Below are positions 1 through 7,716 of a stretch of 42,359 nt of DNA, in pieces. The first letter of the stretch is position 1, and each line of letters starts with the position of its first letter. Made by a program: the position numbers and the translations under genes. This DNA comes from Chitinophagaceae bacterium. GTDB lineage: Bacteria; Bacteroidota; Bacteroidia; Chitinophagales; Chitinophagaceae. Under the pieces are notes generated by a model. That model saw only the letters and a program-made list of their open reading frames with translations, made no database searches and had not been told where the DNA came from. The stretch spans positions 1 through 42,359 of the forward strand of contig SEAD01000029.1 of the NCBI GenBank assembly GCA_004173355.1, read 5' to 3'.

Positions 1-2
1 TC

Positions 3-701
3 CTGGGGGTGGAGCGCGGCGATATTTTCCTGAAACTCCGCCAGCGCAAGGCCGGCCGGCTGGGACAGTACCAGAAACTGGACGCAGTAAAAGAAGAATT
101 CATGGTGCAGGAGAACGGGCTCAACTTCCTGGTCAACCTGTCGGATTACCTTGATACCGGACTCTTCCTCGATCATCGTGTCACCCGGCAATTGCTTCGC
201 GGACTTTCCCACGGGAAACGCTTCCTCAACCTTTTTGCCTACACCGGCTCCTTTTCCGTGTATGCCGCCGCGGGTAAAGCAGCACGTGTTACCACAGTCG
301 ATCTGTCCAAAACCTATCTTGCCTGGGCCGAACGCAATATGAAGGCCAATGATTTTTACGATGCGTCGAAACAAGCCTTCGTGCATGCCGACGTGGTGCA
401 ATACCTGAAGGACCTGCCCGATGGATCATATGACCTGATAGTGCTCGACCCACCCACATTCAGCAACAGCAAACGGATGGAGACCTTCCTGGATATCCAG
501 TCGGACTACGTGGAACTGGTAAATGACTGCATGCGGATCCTGGCACCGGGAGGGATGGTGTTTTTCAGCACCAACCGCCGCGATTTTGAAATGGATGCGT
601 CTGCAATCAATGCCTCGGAAGTAAAGGATATCACACGCACCACCACGCCGTTTGATTTTGAGGGGAAACTTTTCAGGTATTGTTTCCGGATTACCAAATA
701 A
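3..701 (+). CDS. rlmL: 23S rRNA methyltransferase, RlmK-type C-terminal domain (5' truncated)
   Basis: The reading frame is open to the left edge, so this is the 3' end of a longer gene. The visible ~232 residues match the C-terminal (RlmK) half of the RlmKL fusion, which in E. coli makes m7G2069 in 23S rRNA; the N-terminal THUMP/RlmL half would lie outside the window. Seen directly: the QYQKL segment, the YLDTGLFLDHR block before the SAM domain, SAM motif I (NLFAYTGSFSVYAA), an acidic ribose-binding position (TTVDLSKTYL) and motif IV LDPPTFSNSK. The first GTG at position 9 is internal to the domain and is not taken as a start. Whether the full gene is RlmKL or a shorter RlmK-only protein cannot be told here. 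Confidence 0.82.
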   Translation: MGVERGDIFLKLRQRKAGRLGQYQKLDAVKEEFMVQENGLNFLVNLSDYLDTGLFLDHRVTRQLLRGLSHGKRFLNLFAYTGSFSVYAAAGKAARVTTVDLSKTYLAWAERNMKANDFYDASKQAFVHADVVQYLKDLPDGSYDLIVLDPPTFSNSKRMETFLDIQSDYVELVNDCMRILAPGGMVFFSTNRRDFEMDASAINASEVKDITRTTTPFDFEGKLFRYCFRITK

Positions 702-703
702 AA

Positions 704-727
704 AATGGCTGCACCAGGGCAGCCATT
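704..727 (-). terminator. Rho-independent terminator of mdh
   Basis: A 9-bp perfect stem (704-712 with 719-727) and a 6-nt loop sit between two convergent genes. On the minus strand the stem is followed by a run of six T residues, so it best serves mdh. It may also stop the rightward methyltransferase transcript. Confidence 0.8.
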
Positions 728-750
728 CCATTATTTCAACCTGTATAAAC

Positions 751-1680
751 TCAGAGGGTTTTCAGCACATCATTCATGCTGCGAACCGCATCCGCGCTTT
801 TGTTGAATTCAGCCTGCTCGGCGTCATTCAGTTTGAAGTCGAGGATTTTTTCCCAGCCATTGCGGCCGATGATCACAGGTACACCGAGACAGATATCTTT
901 CTGTCCGTATTCACCATCGAGGCTCACGCAGCAGGTAAATAGTTTTTTCTCATCACGCAGGATGCTTTCCACCAGTGCCGCACCAGCCGCACCGGGCGCA
1001 TACCATGCTGAAGTTCCAATGAGTTTGGTCAGTGTGGCACCACCCACCATTGTATCGGCAACAACCTGTTTTTGCTTTGCTTCGTCGAGGAACTGTGTTA
1101 CCGGAACTGAATTCCAGGTAGCGAGGCGGATCAGCGGGATCATTGTGGTGTCACCATGGCCACCAATAACCACTGCGTTGAGGTCCGACGGGCTGGCACC
1201 AAGGTGCTGGCTCAGCTGGTATTTGAAACGGGCGCTGTCAAGTGTACCACCCATTCCGATGATGCGGTGTTTTGGCAGTCCTGTTGCGGTCAGTGCGAGA
1301 TAAGTCATCGTATCCATCGGGTTGCTGATCACGATGATGATTGCATCCGGTGAAAACTTCAGGATGTTTTCCGCTACCGTTTTAACGATACCGGCATTTA
1401 CACCGATCAGTTCCTCACGTGTCATACCCGGCTTACGGGGAAGGCCTGATGTGATCACCACTACATCTGATCCGGCCGTCTTGCTGTAATCATTGGTTGA
1501 TCCGGTGATCTTGGTATCAAAACCAAGCAGGGTGGCAGTCTGCATCATGTCCTGCGCCTTACCTTCCGCAATCCCTTCCTTGATATCCAGTAATACGAGT
1601 TCCGTGGCGAGTTCTTTACGCGCAATATTATCAGCACAGGTTGCGCCAACGGCTCCCGCACCTACAACAGTTACTTTCAT
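751..1680 (-). CDS. mdh: malate dehydrogenase (NAD-dependent)
   Basis: This enzyme interconverts malate and oxaloacetate in the TCA cycle, in the cytosol. At 309 residues it is the normal length for the LDH-like bacterial MDH group. The Rossmann loop GAGAVG is at residues 7-12 and Asp32 ends the second strand, which fits NAD. Substrate-binding arginines Arg82 and Arg88 lie in LPRKPGMTREE, where the Arg rather than Gln after LP marks malate instead of lactate use. Further motifs are ISNPMD (118-123), LDSARF (147-152) and the catalytic His175 in GGHGD. It is transcribed alone: a terminator lies downstream and a -7-like element upstream. Confidence 0.95.
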   Translation of the reverse strand: MKVTVVGAGAVGATCADNIARKELATELVLLDIKEGIAEGKAQDMMQTATLLGFDTKITGSTNDYSKTAGSDVVVITSGLPRKPGMTREELIGVNAGIVKTVAENILKFSPDAIIIVISNPMDTMTYLALTATGLPKHRIIGMGGTLDSARFKYQLSQHLGASPSDLNAVVIGGHGDTTMIPLIRLATWNSVPVTQFLDEAKQKQVVADTMVGGATLTKLIGTSAWYAPGAAGAALVESILRDEKKLFTCCVSLDGEYGQKDICLGVPVIIGRNGWEKILDFKLNDAEQAEFNKSADAVRSMNDVLKTL

Positions 1681-1719
1681 GAAAAAGAAAATTTATGGAA
1701 TGAGAAAATTAATTCGCGG

Positions 1720-1727
1720 CAAAGGTA
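1720..1727 (-). promoter_or_regulatory. Bacteroidota -7 element for mdh
   Basis: The minus strand reads TACCTTTG, a perfect TAnnTTTG, about 40 nt before the mdh ATG. No clear -33 TTG is visible at the usual distance, so the call rests on the -7 box and its position. Confidence 0.55.
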
Positions 1728-1787
1728 AACGAAAACAGGTCGGCCCGGCCGAAAATTCCGGTCATTTATTGGCCTGCCCGGAAGGGC

Positions 1788-2300
1788 TTATTTGCCCAGC
1801 CTGGCCGCCATCTGTGCGGCTGTCTGGCCTTCGGCCGATACGCCGATCAGTTTTTTCTTCTTCCCGTAAAACGCATGGAAAGGAAGGTATTTTACACCAT
1901 AATACGATGGCAGCATGAAACGGTAATCACGTCCCATGGTGATATTGGAAAAACGCTCCAGTTTGTAATCGGCGTAAAACTTTTTCATATCGGCAAGTGG
2001 CAGCGGACTGGCCATAATGATGTTGACTTCGCGGAACAGGTCGATATTGGCTACAATGTCGGCCGTGGCATGTTTGCAGTGGTCACACTCCGGGCTGAAA
2101 AGCAATACCATAAAGGGTTTTTTCGGGTCGAGCTTGTCCGCTGTCAACACCGTGCTGCTGTCGAGCAGCAACAGCTGCAAAGGGATGTTGTCAGGGAACT
2201 TCTGGTAGGGAAGCTTCAAAGTATCTGCCTGCGCAGAAAGACGGACAGACATACAAAGCAGGAGGGCCAATGCAGGGATGCTACGGGTCAGTTTCTTCAT
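1788..2300 (-). CDS. secreted thioredoxin-fold (TlpA/redoxin-like) protein
   Basis: 170 residues. The N-terminus is a signal peptide (basic MKKLTR, a hydrophobic stretch to about residue 19, then LSAQA), so the product is probably periplasmic. A thioredoxin-like domain follows with redox pair Cys72-Asp-His-Cys75 in LFSPECDHCKH, and a likely cis-proline in KYLPFHAF near residue 141. Such proteins usually reduce or isomerise disulfides or hand electrons to other envelope proteins; the partner is unknown. The gene diverges from blaI with an 85-nt gap that holds two BlaI-type operators, so it could also be under BlaI control, but no good promoter is visible on its own strand. It could equally be an independent single-gene unit. 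Confidence 0.85.
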   Translation of the reverse strand: MKKLTRSIPALALLLCMSVRLSAQADTLKLPYQKFPDNIPLQLLLLDSSTVLTADKLDPKKPFMVLLFSPECDHCKHATADIVANIDLFREVNIIMASPLPLADMKKFYADYKLERFSNITMGRDYRFMLPSYYGVKYLPFHAFYGKKKKLIGVSAEGQTAAQMAARLGK

Positions 2301-2338
2301 GTTGCAAATTGAACCAATTATCGCGGGAAAGAAAAATT

Positions 2339-2369
2339 TTGCGCGTGTTACGAAACATTCGTAGGTTTA
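2339..2369 (+). promoter_or_regulatory. promoter of blaI-blaR1-like operon
   Basis: TTG (2339-2341), a 20-nt spacer and TAGGTTTA (2362-2369) fit TTG-N17-23-TAnnTTTG with one mismatch in the last base. The -7 box lies on the gap between the two operator palindromes, so a bound repressor would cover the promoter. Confidence 0.6.
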
Positions 2370-2382
2370 CGAAAAGTTCGTA
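2349..2382. promoter_or_regulatory. tandem BlaI/MecI-type operators
   Basis: Two perfect 15-bp palindromes of the same type, TACGAA-N3-TTCGTA, occupy 2349-2363 and 2368-2382, with a 19-bp centre-to-centre distance. The second ends 3 bp before the blaI ATG. BlaI/MecI repressors bind paired dyads with TACA-type half-sites over their own promoter; these TACG half-sites have the same architecture. This arrangement implies autoregulation of the operon and possibly control of the divergent thioredoxin-like gene. Confidence 0.85.
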
Positions 2383-2385
2383 GAC

Positions 2386-2757
2386 ATGGAAAGGCTGACT
2401 ACACAGGAAGAGCAGGCGCTGAAGGCGGTATATAAAGTAGGGGAGGGGAATGTCAAACTCATCCTTTCCCGGATGGAAGAAGGCGTAGCGTATACAACCC
2501 TTGCTTCCACCATCCGCAACCTGGAGAAGAAGGGATACCTGTCCAGCCGCATGGTGGCCAATACCTATCTCTACAAACCCGTGTTTGATGAAGGGGAATT
2601 CAAACAGCGTTATATGGGTGAAGTGGTGAAAGACTATTTTGGTAATTCCTATAAAGGGCTGGTCAATTTTTTTGTGGAGCAGAAAAAACTCTCGGCAAAG
2701 GAACTGCAGGAAATCCTTACCCTCATAGAAAAGGGAAATACAAAAGGGGATAAATAA
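2386..2757 (+). CDS. blaI: BlaI/MecI/CopY-family transcriptional repressor
   Basis: 123 residues, the normal length of the family. The N-terminal winged helix (about residues 3-70) starts with the typical LTTQEEQALKAVY and contains the recognition helix region YTTLASTIRNLEKKGYL. The C-terminal helices form the dimer domain, which in BlaI and MecI is cut by the partner protease to relieve repression. It is followed after 20 nt by the M56 membrane peptidase gene, the classic sensor/repressor pairing. Two operator palindromes lie directly upstream. Neither partner is next to a beta-lactamase here, so the inducing signal and target genes are unknown. Confidence 0.93.
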   Translation: MERLTTQEEQALKAVYKVGEGNVKLILSRMEEGVAYTTLASTIRNLEKKGYLSSRMVANTYLYKPVFDEGEFKQRYMGEVVKDYFGNSYKGLVNFFVEQKKLSAKELQEILTLIEKGNTKGDK

Positions 2758-2777
2758 ATCCATCCAAAACTTATTTT

Positions 2778-4427
2778 ATGCAGCAGTTGCTTATCTACCT
2801 CCTGAAAGTTTCCCTCACGCTTATCCTGCTGGTTTGTTTTTACCAGTTTGTATTGCGGCGTCTTACGTTCCACACTGCCAACCGTTTTTTCCTCCTGGCC
2901 GCGATGCTGCTGCCGTTCCTGATACCGATGGTCAATCTGGAATTGCCCATGCAGGCAACATCCGGTGCCGAGCCACTGATCATCCGTTGGGTACCTGCCA
3001 CGGAATCAGTTACCAGCAGGCTCATAGCGGCAACTGCTCCCGGGGCACAGGAAAACCGGCTCGGCATCCACGAATGGCTCGTGATAACCTGGAGCTGCGG
3101 CGTGGCGCTGCTACTGCTGAACTCGCTCGTATCGTTTGCCAGTCTTGCGCGACTCCGCCGGCATTCATCCACCGTATACGTGAATGGTATCGAAGCCTGT
3201 TCGGTTGCAGCACACATTGCCCCATTTTCCTTCGGGAACAAAATATTCCTGCCCGCCGGTATTCCGGAAGGCCAGGGCCTGTCCGGAATCCTTTCGCACG
3301 AACTGGTACATGTGAAGCAGAAACATACGATTGATATCCTGCTTGCAGAAGTAGTATGTGCCCTGTTATGGTTCAACCCCTTCGTCTGGATCATGCGCAG
3401 TGCGGTCAGGCAAAATCTTGAATTCATCGCCGACAATCACGTGATTTCAACCGGTGTCGGCCGGCAGGAGTACCAGCTGCTCCTGCTCAGTGTCCTGGGA
3501 AGACGTTCCTATGGCATGACCAGTCAATTCAATCTATCATCTCTCAAAAACAGGATCAAAATGATGAACAAAAACAGTAACAGCCGTACACAGCTTCTCC
3601 GTTTCGCCATACTCCTCCCACTCGCAGCCGTCATCATGCTTTCATTCCGCAAACCGGCCAGGACCGCATCCAGTGTCCTTACCTATAAAGCAGTCGTAAT
3701 GGATATCAGCACGCGGCAGCCGGTGGCCGGTGTGACCCTCCGGGAACAATTCAGTGGCCGTGAAGCGGTGACCGACAAAAATGGTATTGTTGAAATCAGT
3801 ATTTCGGGTACCGGTAAAAAGACCCTGAAAGTCCGGTACAGCCGTACGGGGTACGCAAGTATCGAATCAAACCTTTCAGTCAATCCCTCAACAGAGGAAG
3901 ACGTTGTCCTGACGGAACTGGTCGGCATCCGCACCGGCAACACAGGGGAGAAATGCGGGGATTGTTTCACTTCCATTTTCATGGGGGAAACTGACCTGCT
4001 GACGAACCCCGGAAAAGCGCTTGACCAGCACCTCGGAAACAAGGGTAAGGCATCCGTAGCGGTGGCGTCCGTTAAGGATGGCAAGACAAATAAAGGCAAT
4101 GCAAAAGTTGCCATCGATCGCAATGCCGGGACGGTTTCGGTATCCGGCGACTCAGCGGTCATCCGTGAAAGCGGCGGGGTGGTAGTGTATAACAATGCCC
4201 GTATCACACCGGTTCCTTCCGGGTCTGACTACAAAGGCCTGATCGTCATGAATGGCCGCGAAATGGACTGGAAACAATTCAAAACATTCGCAGACAGCGT
4301 TGAAAAAACAAAATCTGTAGGGGAGATCATTGCAAGCGTGCATGTGATGAACGGTGATGAAGGGAAAATCGCTTATGGTGAAAAAGGCAGCCAGGGAGTC
4401 ATGGTCATTGAAGGGAAAAAACAATAA
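2778..4427 (+). CDS. BlaR1-like M56 membrane metallopeptidase with altered C-terminal domain
   Basis: 549 residues. The N-terminal half is the M56 core: predicted membrane segments at about 4-26, 36-52, 99-122 and 183-207, a zinc site HELVH at 174-178, and the downstream acidic ligand in LEFIADNH (Glu215 region). A last hydrophobic segment (about 273-290) leads to the outer face. In classical BlaR1/MecR1 a penicillin-binding sensor domain follows. Here residues about 303-380 look like a carboxypeptidase-regulatory-like beta sandwich (VAGVTLRE, then TDKNGIVEI), followed by a 170-residue tail of unknown fold rich in Gly, Lys and Val. I see no SxxK/KTG penicillin-binding motif set. By family logic the protein senses an envelope signal and triggers cleavage of the BlaI protein encoded just upstream. 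Confidence 0.88.
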   Translation: MQQLLIYLLKVSLTLILLVCFYQFVLRRLTFHTANRFFLLAAMLLPFLIPMVNLELPMQATSGAEPLIIRWVPATESVTSRLIAATAPGAQENRLGIHEWLVITWSCGVALLLLNSLVSFASLARLRRHSSTVYVNGIEACSVAAHIAPFSFGNKIFLPAGIPEGQGLSGILSHELVHVKQKHTIDILLAEVVCALLWFNPFVWIMRSAVRQNLEFIADNHVISTGVGRQEYQLLLLSVLGRRSYGMTSQFNLSSLKNRIKMMNKNSNSRTQLLRFAILLPLAAVIMLSFRKPARTASSVLTYKAVVMDISTRQPVAGVTLREQFSGREAVTDKNGIVEISISGTGKKTLKVRYSRTGYASIESNLSVNPSTEEDVVLTELVGIRTGNTGEKCGDCFTSIFMGETDLLTNPGKALDQHLGNKGKASVAVASVKDGKTNKGNAKVAIDRNAGTVSVSGDSAVIRESGGVVVYNNARITPVPSGSDYKGLIVMNGREMDWKQFKTFADSVEKTKSVGEIIASVHVMNGDEGKIAYGEKGSQGVMVIEGKKQ

Positions 4428-4473
4428 GCATATTGCGGTCGCGGATCGCCCGGCGGGGACAGGGCAGATTTCC

Positions 4474-4504
4474 TTTGCCATGAGTGGAATCAGCCCTATC
4501 TTCG
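4474..4504 (+). promoter_or_regulatory. putative efp promoter
   Basis: TTTG (4474-4477), a 19-nt spacer and TATCTTCG (4497-4504) match the Bacteroidota promoter form except for one base in the -7 box (TTCG for TTTG). The predicted leader is about 40 nt and contains a GC-rich hairpin. Confidence 0.45.
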
Positions 4505-4524
4505 CCTCCCAAATATTTTTAAAC

Positions 4525-4540
4525 GTCCGCCCCTGCGGAC
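4525..4540 (+). promoter_or_regulatory. hairpin in efp 5' leader
   Basis: GTCCGC, loop CCCT, GCGGAC forms a perfect 6-bp GC-rich stem ending 13 nt before the efp ATG, in an otherwise A/T-rich leader. There is no T-run behind it, so it is not a terminator. It may stabilise the mRNA or affect ribosome loading. Confidence 0.4.
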
Positions 4541-4553
4541 AAAACATTTATTC

Positions 4554-5120
4554 ATGGCAAATACAGCAGACATCAGCCGCGGCTTGATTATCAAACTCGA
4601 AGGCAGTTTGTATTCGGTTGTTGAATTCGGTGAAAACAAAACCGCGCGTGCGGCCGCGAAAGTCTGGGCTAAACTCAAAGGGGTTGACAACAACCGCTCC
4701 ATAGAAAAGACCTGGAACTCAGGCGACACCATCCACCCGGTTCGGGTCGAAAAACGCGCTTACCAGTTTCTCTATAAGGACGATACCGGCTACAATTTCA
4801 TGGATACCGAAACCTTCGAACAGATTGCCCTCCAGGAAACCCTGGTGGATGCTCCCCAGTTCCTGAAGGACGGCCAGGAAGTGACCGTGCTGATCAACAC
4901 CGAAAGCGAATTGCCGATGAGTGTGGAACTGCCCGATAAAATCGTGCTGCAGGTTACCTACACCGAACCCGGCCTTCGTGGTGACACCGCTACCCGTACA
5001 CTCAAACCTGCAACGGTGGAAACCGGGGCAACCGTAGGTGTACCCCTCTTTGTAAACGAAGGTGAACTGATCCGTGTAAACACCAAGACCGGTGAGTACG
5101 TGGAACGGGTAAAAGAATAA
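4554..5120 (+). CDS. efp: elongation factor P, Arg32 type
   Basis: 188 residues, normal EF-P length, with the three OB-like domains and the conserved C-terminal block (VTYTEPGLRGDTAT, then VNTKTGEYVERVK). EF-P enters the ribosomal E site and rescues stalling at proline runs. The loop that reaches the peptidyl-transferase centre is unusual: where the common form has PGKG with a lysine (Lys34 in E. coli), this protein reads NKTARAAAK with Arg32. The pattern resembles the NKSGRNAA loop of Pseudomonas EF-P, whose Arg32 is rhamnosylated by EarP. No earP-like gene is in this window. The gene is a single transcription unit with its own hairpin leader and a strong terminator. Confidence 0.95.
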   Translation: MANTADISRGLIIKLEGSLYSVVEFGENKTARAAAKVWAKLKGVDNNRSIEKTWNSGDTIHPVRVEKRAYQFLYKDDTGYNFMDTETFEQIALQETLVDAPQFLKDGQEVTVLINTESELPMSVELPDKIVLQVTYTEPGLRGDTATRTLKPATVETGATVGVPLFVNEGELIRVNTKTGEYVERVKE

Positions 5121-5136
5121 TACCTCCCAATGCCTC

Positions 5137-5172
5137 AAAATGGCCTGAAATCATCGATTTTGGGCCATTTTT
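5137..5172 (+). terminator. Rho-independent terminator of efp
   Basis: A long hairpin: AAAATGGCC (5137-5145) pairs with GGCCATTTT (5163-5171) and pairing continues inward through two wobbles to a 3-nt loop at 5153-5155, about 16 bp in all. T-rich sequence (TTCGTTTGTTT) follows. Confidence 0.8.
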
Positions 5173-5215
5173 CGTTTGTTTCGGCGGGTTTTGGCCCGGA
5201 AATGGCAAAATTTAC

Positions 5216-5247
5216 TTGATGTACTGTAACTGATTTCCCTAACTTAG
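5216..5247 (+). promoter_or_regulatory. possible accB promoter
   Basis: TTG (5216-5218), a 21-nt spacer and TAACTTAG (5240-5247), one mismatch from TAnnTTTG, lie 58 nt before the accB ATG and after the efp terminator. This is the best candidate between the two genes, but it is weak. Confidence 0.3.
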
Positions 5248-5305
5248 CCTTCCTTCCGGGAAGCCGGGGAAACATTTTAAACAAATACCTGATAAATTGA
5301 AAAAC

Positions 5306-5785
5306 ATGGACTTTAAGCAGATCCAGGAGTTGATCAAAATGGTCAACAAATCCAATATCGGAGAAGTTAGTATCGAACAGAAAGATTTCAAGGTCACCAT
5401 AAAGCAGAAAGAAGAACAGATCACCCAGGTAGTACAGGCAGCGGCACCCGCCCAGATGTACCAGGCTCCAGCAGCACAAACCGCTTCAAATGCGGTTTCC
5501 GGCGGTAGCACGCCTGAAAAACCGGCGGCAGACACGCCGGCCGGCAACCTGATCACGATCAAGAGCCCGATGATCGGCACCTTCTACCGCAAGTCGTCCC
5601 CCGATAAACCCAATTTCGCGGAAGTGGGTGATGATGTGACAGTAGGGAAGGTCGTGTGCATTATCGAAGCCATGAAACTCTTCAACGAAATTGAAAGTGA
5701 GGTAAACGGTAAAATCGTGAAAGTGCTGGTGGAAGATGCTTCACCGGTTGAATACGACCAGCCATTATTCCTGGTTGAACCATAA
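5306..5785 (+). CDS. accB: acetyl-CoA carboxylase biotin carboxyl carrier protein
   Basis: 159 residues from the ATG at 5306; a TTG nine bases upstream is in frame but less likely. The N-terminal 35 residues are the conserved helix-rich BCCP start (FKQIQELIKMV, then EVSIEQKDFKV), followed by an Ala/Pro-rich linker (about 45-80) and the C-terminal biotinyl domain. The biotin attachment site is Lys124 in IEAMKLFNE. The protein carries CO2 on biotin from AccC to the carboxyltransferase in the first step of fatty acid synthesis. accC follows after 35 nt, the usual accBC operon; accA and accD are not in the window. Confidence 0.96.
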   Translation: MDFKQIQELIKMVNKSNIGEVSIEQKDFKVTIKQKEEQITQVVQAAAPAQMYQAPAAQTASNAVSGGSTPEKPAADTPAGNLITIKSPMIGTFYRKSSPDKPNFAEVGDDVTVGKVVCIIEAMKLFNEIESEVNGKIVKVLVEDASPVEYDQPLFLVEP

Positions 5786-5820
5786 GGCACCCGTTTCTAT
5801 CACTCACTTAATCCAGATTC

Positions 5821-7158
5821 ATGTTTAAAAAAATATTGATTGCCAACCGTGGTGAGATCGCCCTTCGCGTTATCCGCACCTGCCGGGAAATGGGGATCAA
5901 AACGGTTGCCGTTTACTCAACGGCTGACCGCGACAGCCTGCATGTCAAGTTTGCCGACGAGGCCGTCTGTATCGGAAGCCCGAAAAGTTCCGACTCCTAC
6001 CTGAATATTGCCCATATCATGGCTGCCTGCGAAATCACCAACGCGGATGCCATCCATCCGGGTTATGGATTCCTTGCCGAGAATGCCAAGTTCGCATCCA
6101 TCTGCAACGACCATGGAATTAAATTCATCGGACCCACTGCTGACATGATCAACAGCATGGGAGACAAGATCACTGCCAAGGAAACCATGATCAGGGCCGG
6201 CGTGCCCGTGGTACCCGGTGGACAGGGCCTCCTCCAGAGCATCGAAGAAGCAAAAGGACTGGCAAAGGATATGGGTTATCCCGTTATCCTCAAAGCCACA
6301 GCCGGCGGTGGTGGTAAAGGGATGCGTATCGTATGGGAAGATTCCGAAATGGAGAAAGCCTATACCACTGCCAAGACAGAAGCCGCAGCATCATTCAAGA
6401 ATGACGGGATCTACATGGAGAAATTCGTGGAAGAGCCAAGACATATCGAAATCCAGATCGCAGGCGACCAGTACGGGAATGTCTGCCACCTGAGCGAACG
6501 TGACTGCTCCATCCAGCGACGTCACCAGAAACTGGTGGAAGAATCACCTTCCCCATTCATGACCGACGAACTACGTGAACGCATGGGTGAAGCCGCCAAA
6601 AAAGCCGCTTCGGCTATCAATTATGAAAGCGTTGGTACGGTTGAGTTCCTCGTCGACAAACACCGCAATTTCTATTTTATGGAAATGAACACGCGGATCC
6701 AGGTAGAACATTGTGTTACCGAAGAGGTGATCAATTTCGACCTCATCAAGGAACAGATCAAGATCGCCATGGGTGAAAAAATTTCCGGGGAAGATTATAT
6801 CCCGCAGATGCACTCCATCGAATGCCGGATCAATGCGGAAGATCCCTACAACGACTTCCGCCCCTCACCAGGACGGATCACCACCCTGCACCAGCCGGGC
6901 GGCCACGGGGTACGGGTCGACAGCCATGTGTATGCCGGTTATGTGATCCCGCCATACTATGACTCCATGATCGGTAAACTCATCACCGTGGCGCGTACGC
7001 GTAACGAGGCAATCGGTACCATGTACCGTGCACTCAGCGAATACGTTATTGAAGGGGTGAAAACAACGATCCCTTTCCACCTGCAGCTGATGCAGGATGA
7101 ACGTTTCCGCAGCGGTGATTTTAATACGAAGTTTATTGAAGGCTTCAAACTCAGGTAA
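5821..7158 (+). CDS. accC: acetyl-CoA carboxylase, biotin carboxylase subunit
   Basis: 445 residues, the standard AccC length, with ATP-grasp organisation. The N-terminal part begins [17 protein letters not shown]; the glycine-rich ATP lid is [12 protein letters not shown] (about residues 159-170); the metal and bicarbonate site is in [11 protein letters not shown] (about 286-296) and the C-terminal domain contains ECRINAEDP. It carboxylates biotin on AccB using ATP and bicarbonate. It is cotranscribed with accB and followed by a 10-bp hairpin. Pyruvate or propionyl-CoA carboxylase subunits are related, but the length and the BCCP partner favour AccC. Confidence 0.96.
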   Translation: MFKKILIANRGEIALRVIRTCREMGIKTVAVYSTADRDSLHVKFADEAVCIGSPKSSDSYLNIAHIMAACEITNADAIHPGYGFLAENAKFASICNDHGIKFIGPTADMINSMGDKITAKETMIRAGVPVVPGGQGLLQSIEEAKGLAKDMGYPVILKATAGGGGKGMRIVWEDSEMEKAYTTAKTEAAASFKNDGIYMEKFVEEPRHIEIQIAGDQYGNVCHLSERDCSIQRRHQKLVEESPSPFMTDELRERMGEAAKKAASAINYESVGTVEFLVDKHRNFYFMEMNTRIQVEHCVTEEVINFDLIKEQIKIAMGEKISGEDYIPQMHSIECRINAEDPYNDFRPSPGRITTLHQPGGHGVRVDSHVYAGYVIPPYYDSMIGKLITVARTRNEAIGTMYRALSEYVIEGVKTTIPFHLQLMQDERFRSGDFNTKFIEGFKLR

Positions 7159-7193
7159 CCATAATGGGTGCAGCACCCGCCTTATACATTGTT

Positions 7194-7225
7194 ACAACCC
7201 CCGCGCATGACATGCCGGGGGTTGT
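7194..7225 (+). terminator. terminator after accBC
   Basis: A 10-bp perfect GC-rich stem (7194-7203 with 7216-7225) has an internal GCA/TGC extension in the loop. Only a short CGTTT follows, so the U-tract is weak. A smaller GGGTGC/GCACCC palindrome lies at 7166-7178 between it and the accC stop. Confidence 0.65.
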
Positions 7226-7241
7226 CGTTTAAATTGAAAAC

Positions 7242-7664
7242 ATGAAAATTATCCAGCACCAGGTCCGGCTGCGGGCGAGGCCAAGGGGTTTCCACCTGGT
7301 AACAGATGAAGTGTTAAGGGCAGTACCCGAACTGCGCGAAATGAAGAAAGGCCTTTGCCAGGTATTTATCCAGCATACCTCGGCATCGCTGGCGATCAAT
7401 GAAAATGCCGATCCAACGGTACGGGAGGATTTTGAAATGTATTTCAATAAGGTGGCACCGGAGAACGATCCGGACTACATCCATACGGATGAAGGTCCCG
7501 ATGATATGCCCGCCCACCTGAAAGCCGCACTGCTGGGGTCATCCGTGACCATACCGATCAGTAATGGCCGTCCCGCACTTGGGATATGGCAGGGCATCTA
7601 TCTCTGCGAGCATCGCAACCATGGCGGCGAACGCAAACTGGTAATCACCGCCTGGGGTGAATAG
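7242..7664 (+). CDS. yjbQ: UPF0047/YjbQ-family protein
   Basis: 140 residues, the full length of this small conserved family. The signature stretches are present: IQHTSASLAINENADP (about residues 43-58), the histidine-bearing TDEGPDDMPAHLK segment (about 82-94), and GIWQGIYLCEHRNHGG near the C-terminus. Members form trimers with a metal-binding histidine site; E. coli YjbQ has weak thiamin-phosphate synthase activity, but the physiological role is unsettled. It is a single gene between the accBC terminator and a convergent glutamine synthetase, and no thi genes are nearby. Confidence 0.9.
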   Translation: MKIIQHQVRLRARPRGFHLVTDEVLRAVPELREMKKGLCQVFIQHTSASLAINENADPTVREDFEMYFNKVAPENDPDYIHTDEGPDDMPAHLKAALLGSSVTIPISNGRPALGIWQGIYLCEHRNHGGERKLVITAWGE

Positions 7665-7670
7665 ATTCCC

Positions 7671-7698
7671 AAAAAAAGGCCCTTCATTTCTGAAGGGC
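7671..7698 (-). terminator. Rho-independent terminator of glnN
   Basis: GCCCTTCA (7679-7686), loop TTTC and TGAAGGGC (7691-7698) form a perfect 8-bp stem. On the minus strand seven T residues follow (7671-7677), so this ends the leftward type III glutamine synthetase transcript. Confidence 0.85.
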
Positions 7699-7716
7699 AG
7701 GATATCATCTGATGGA

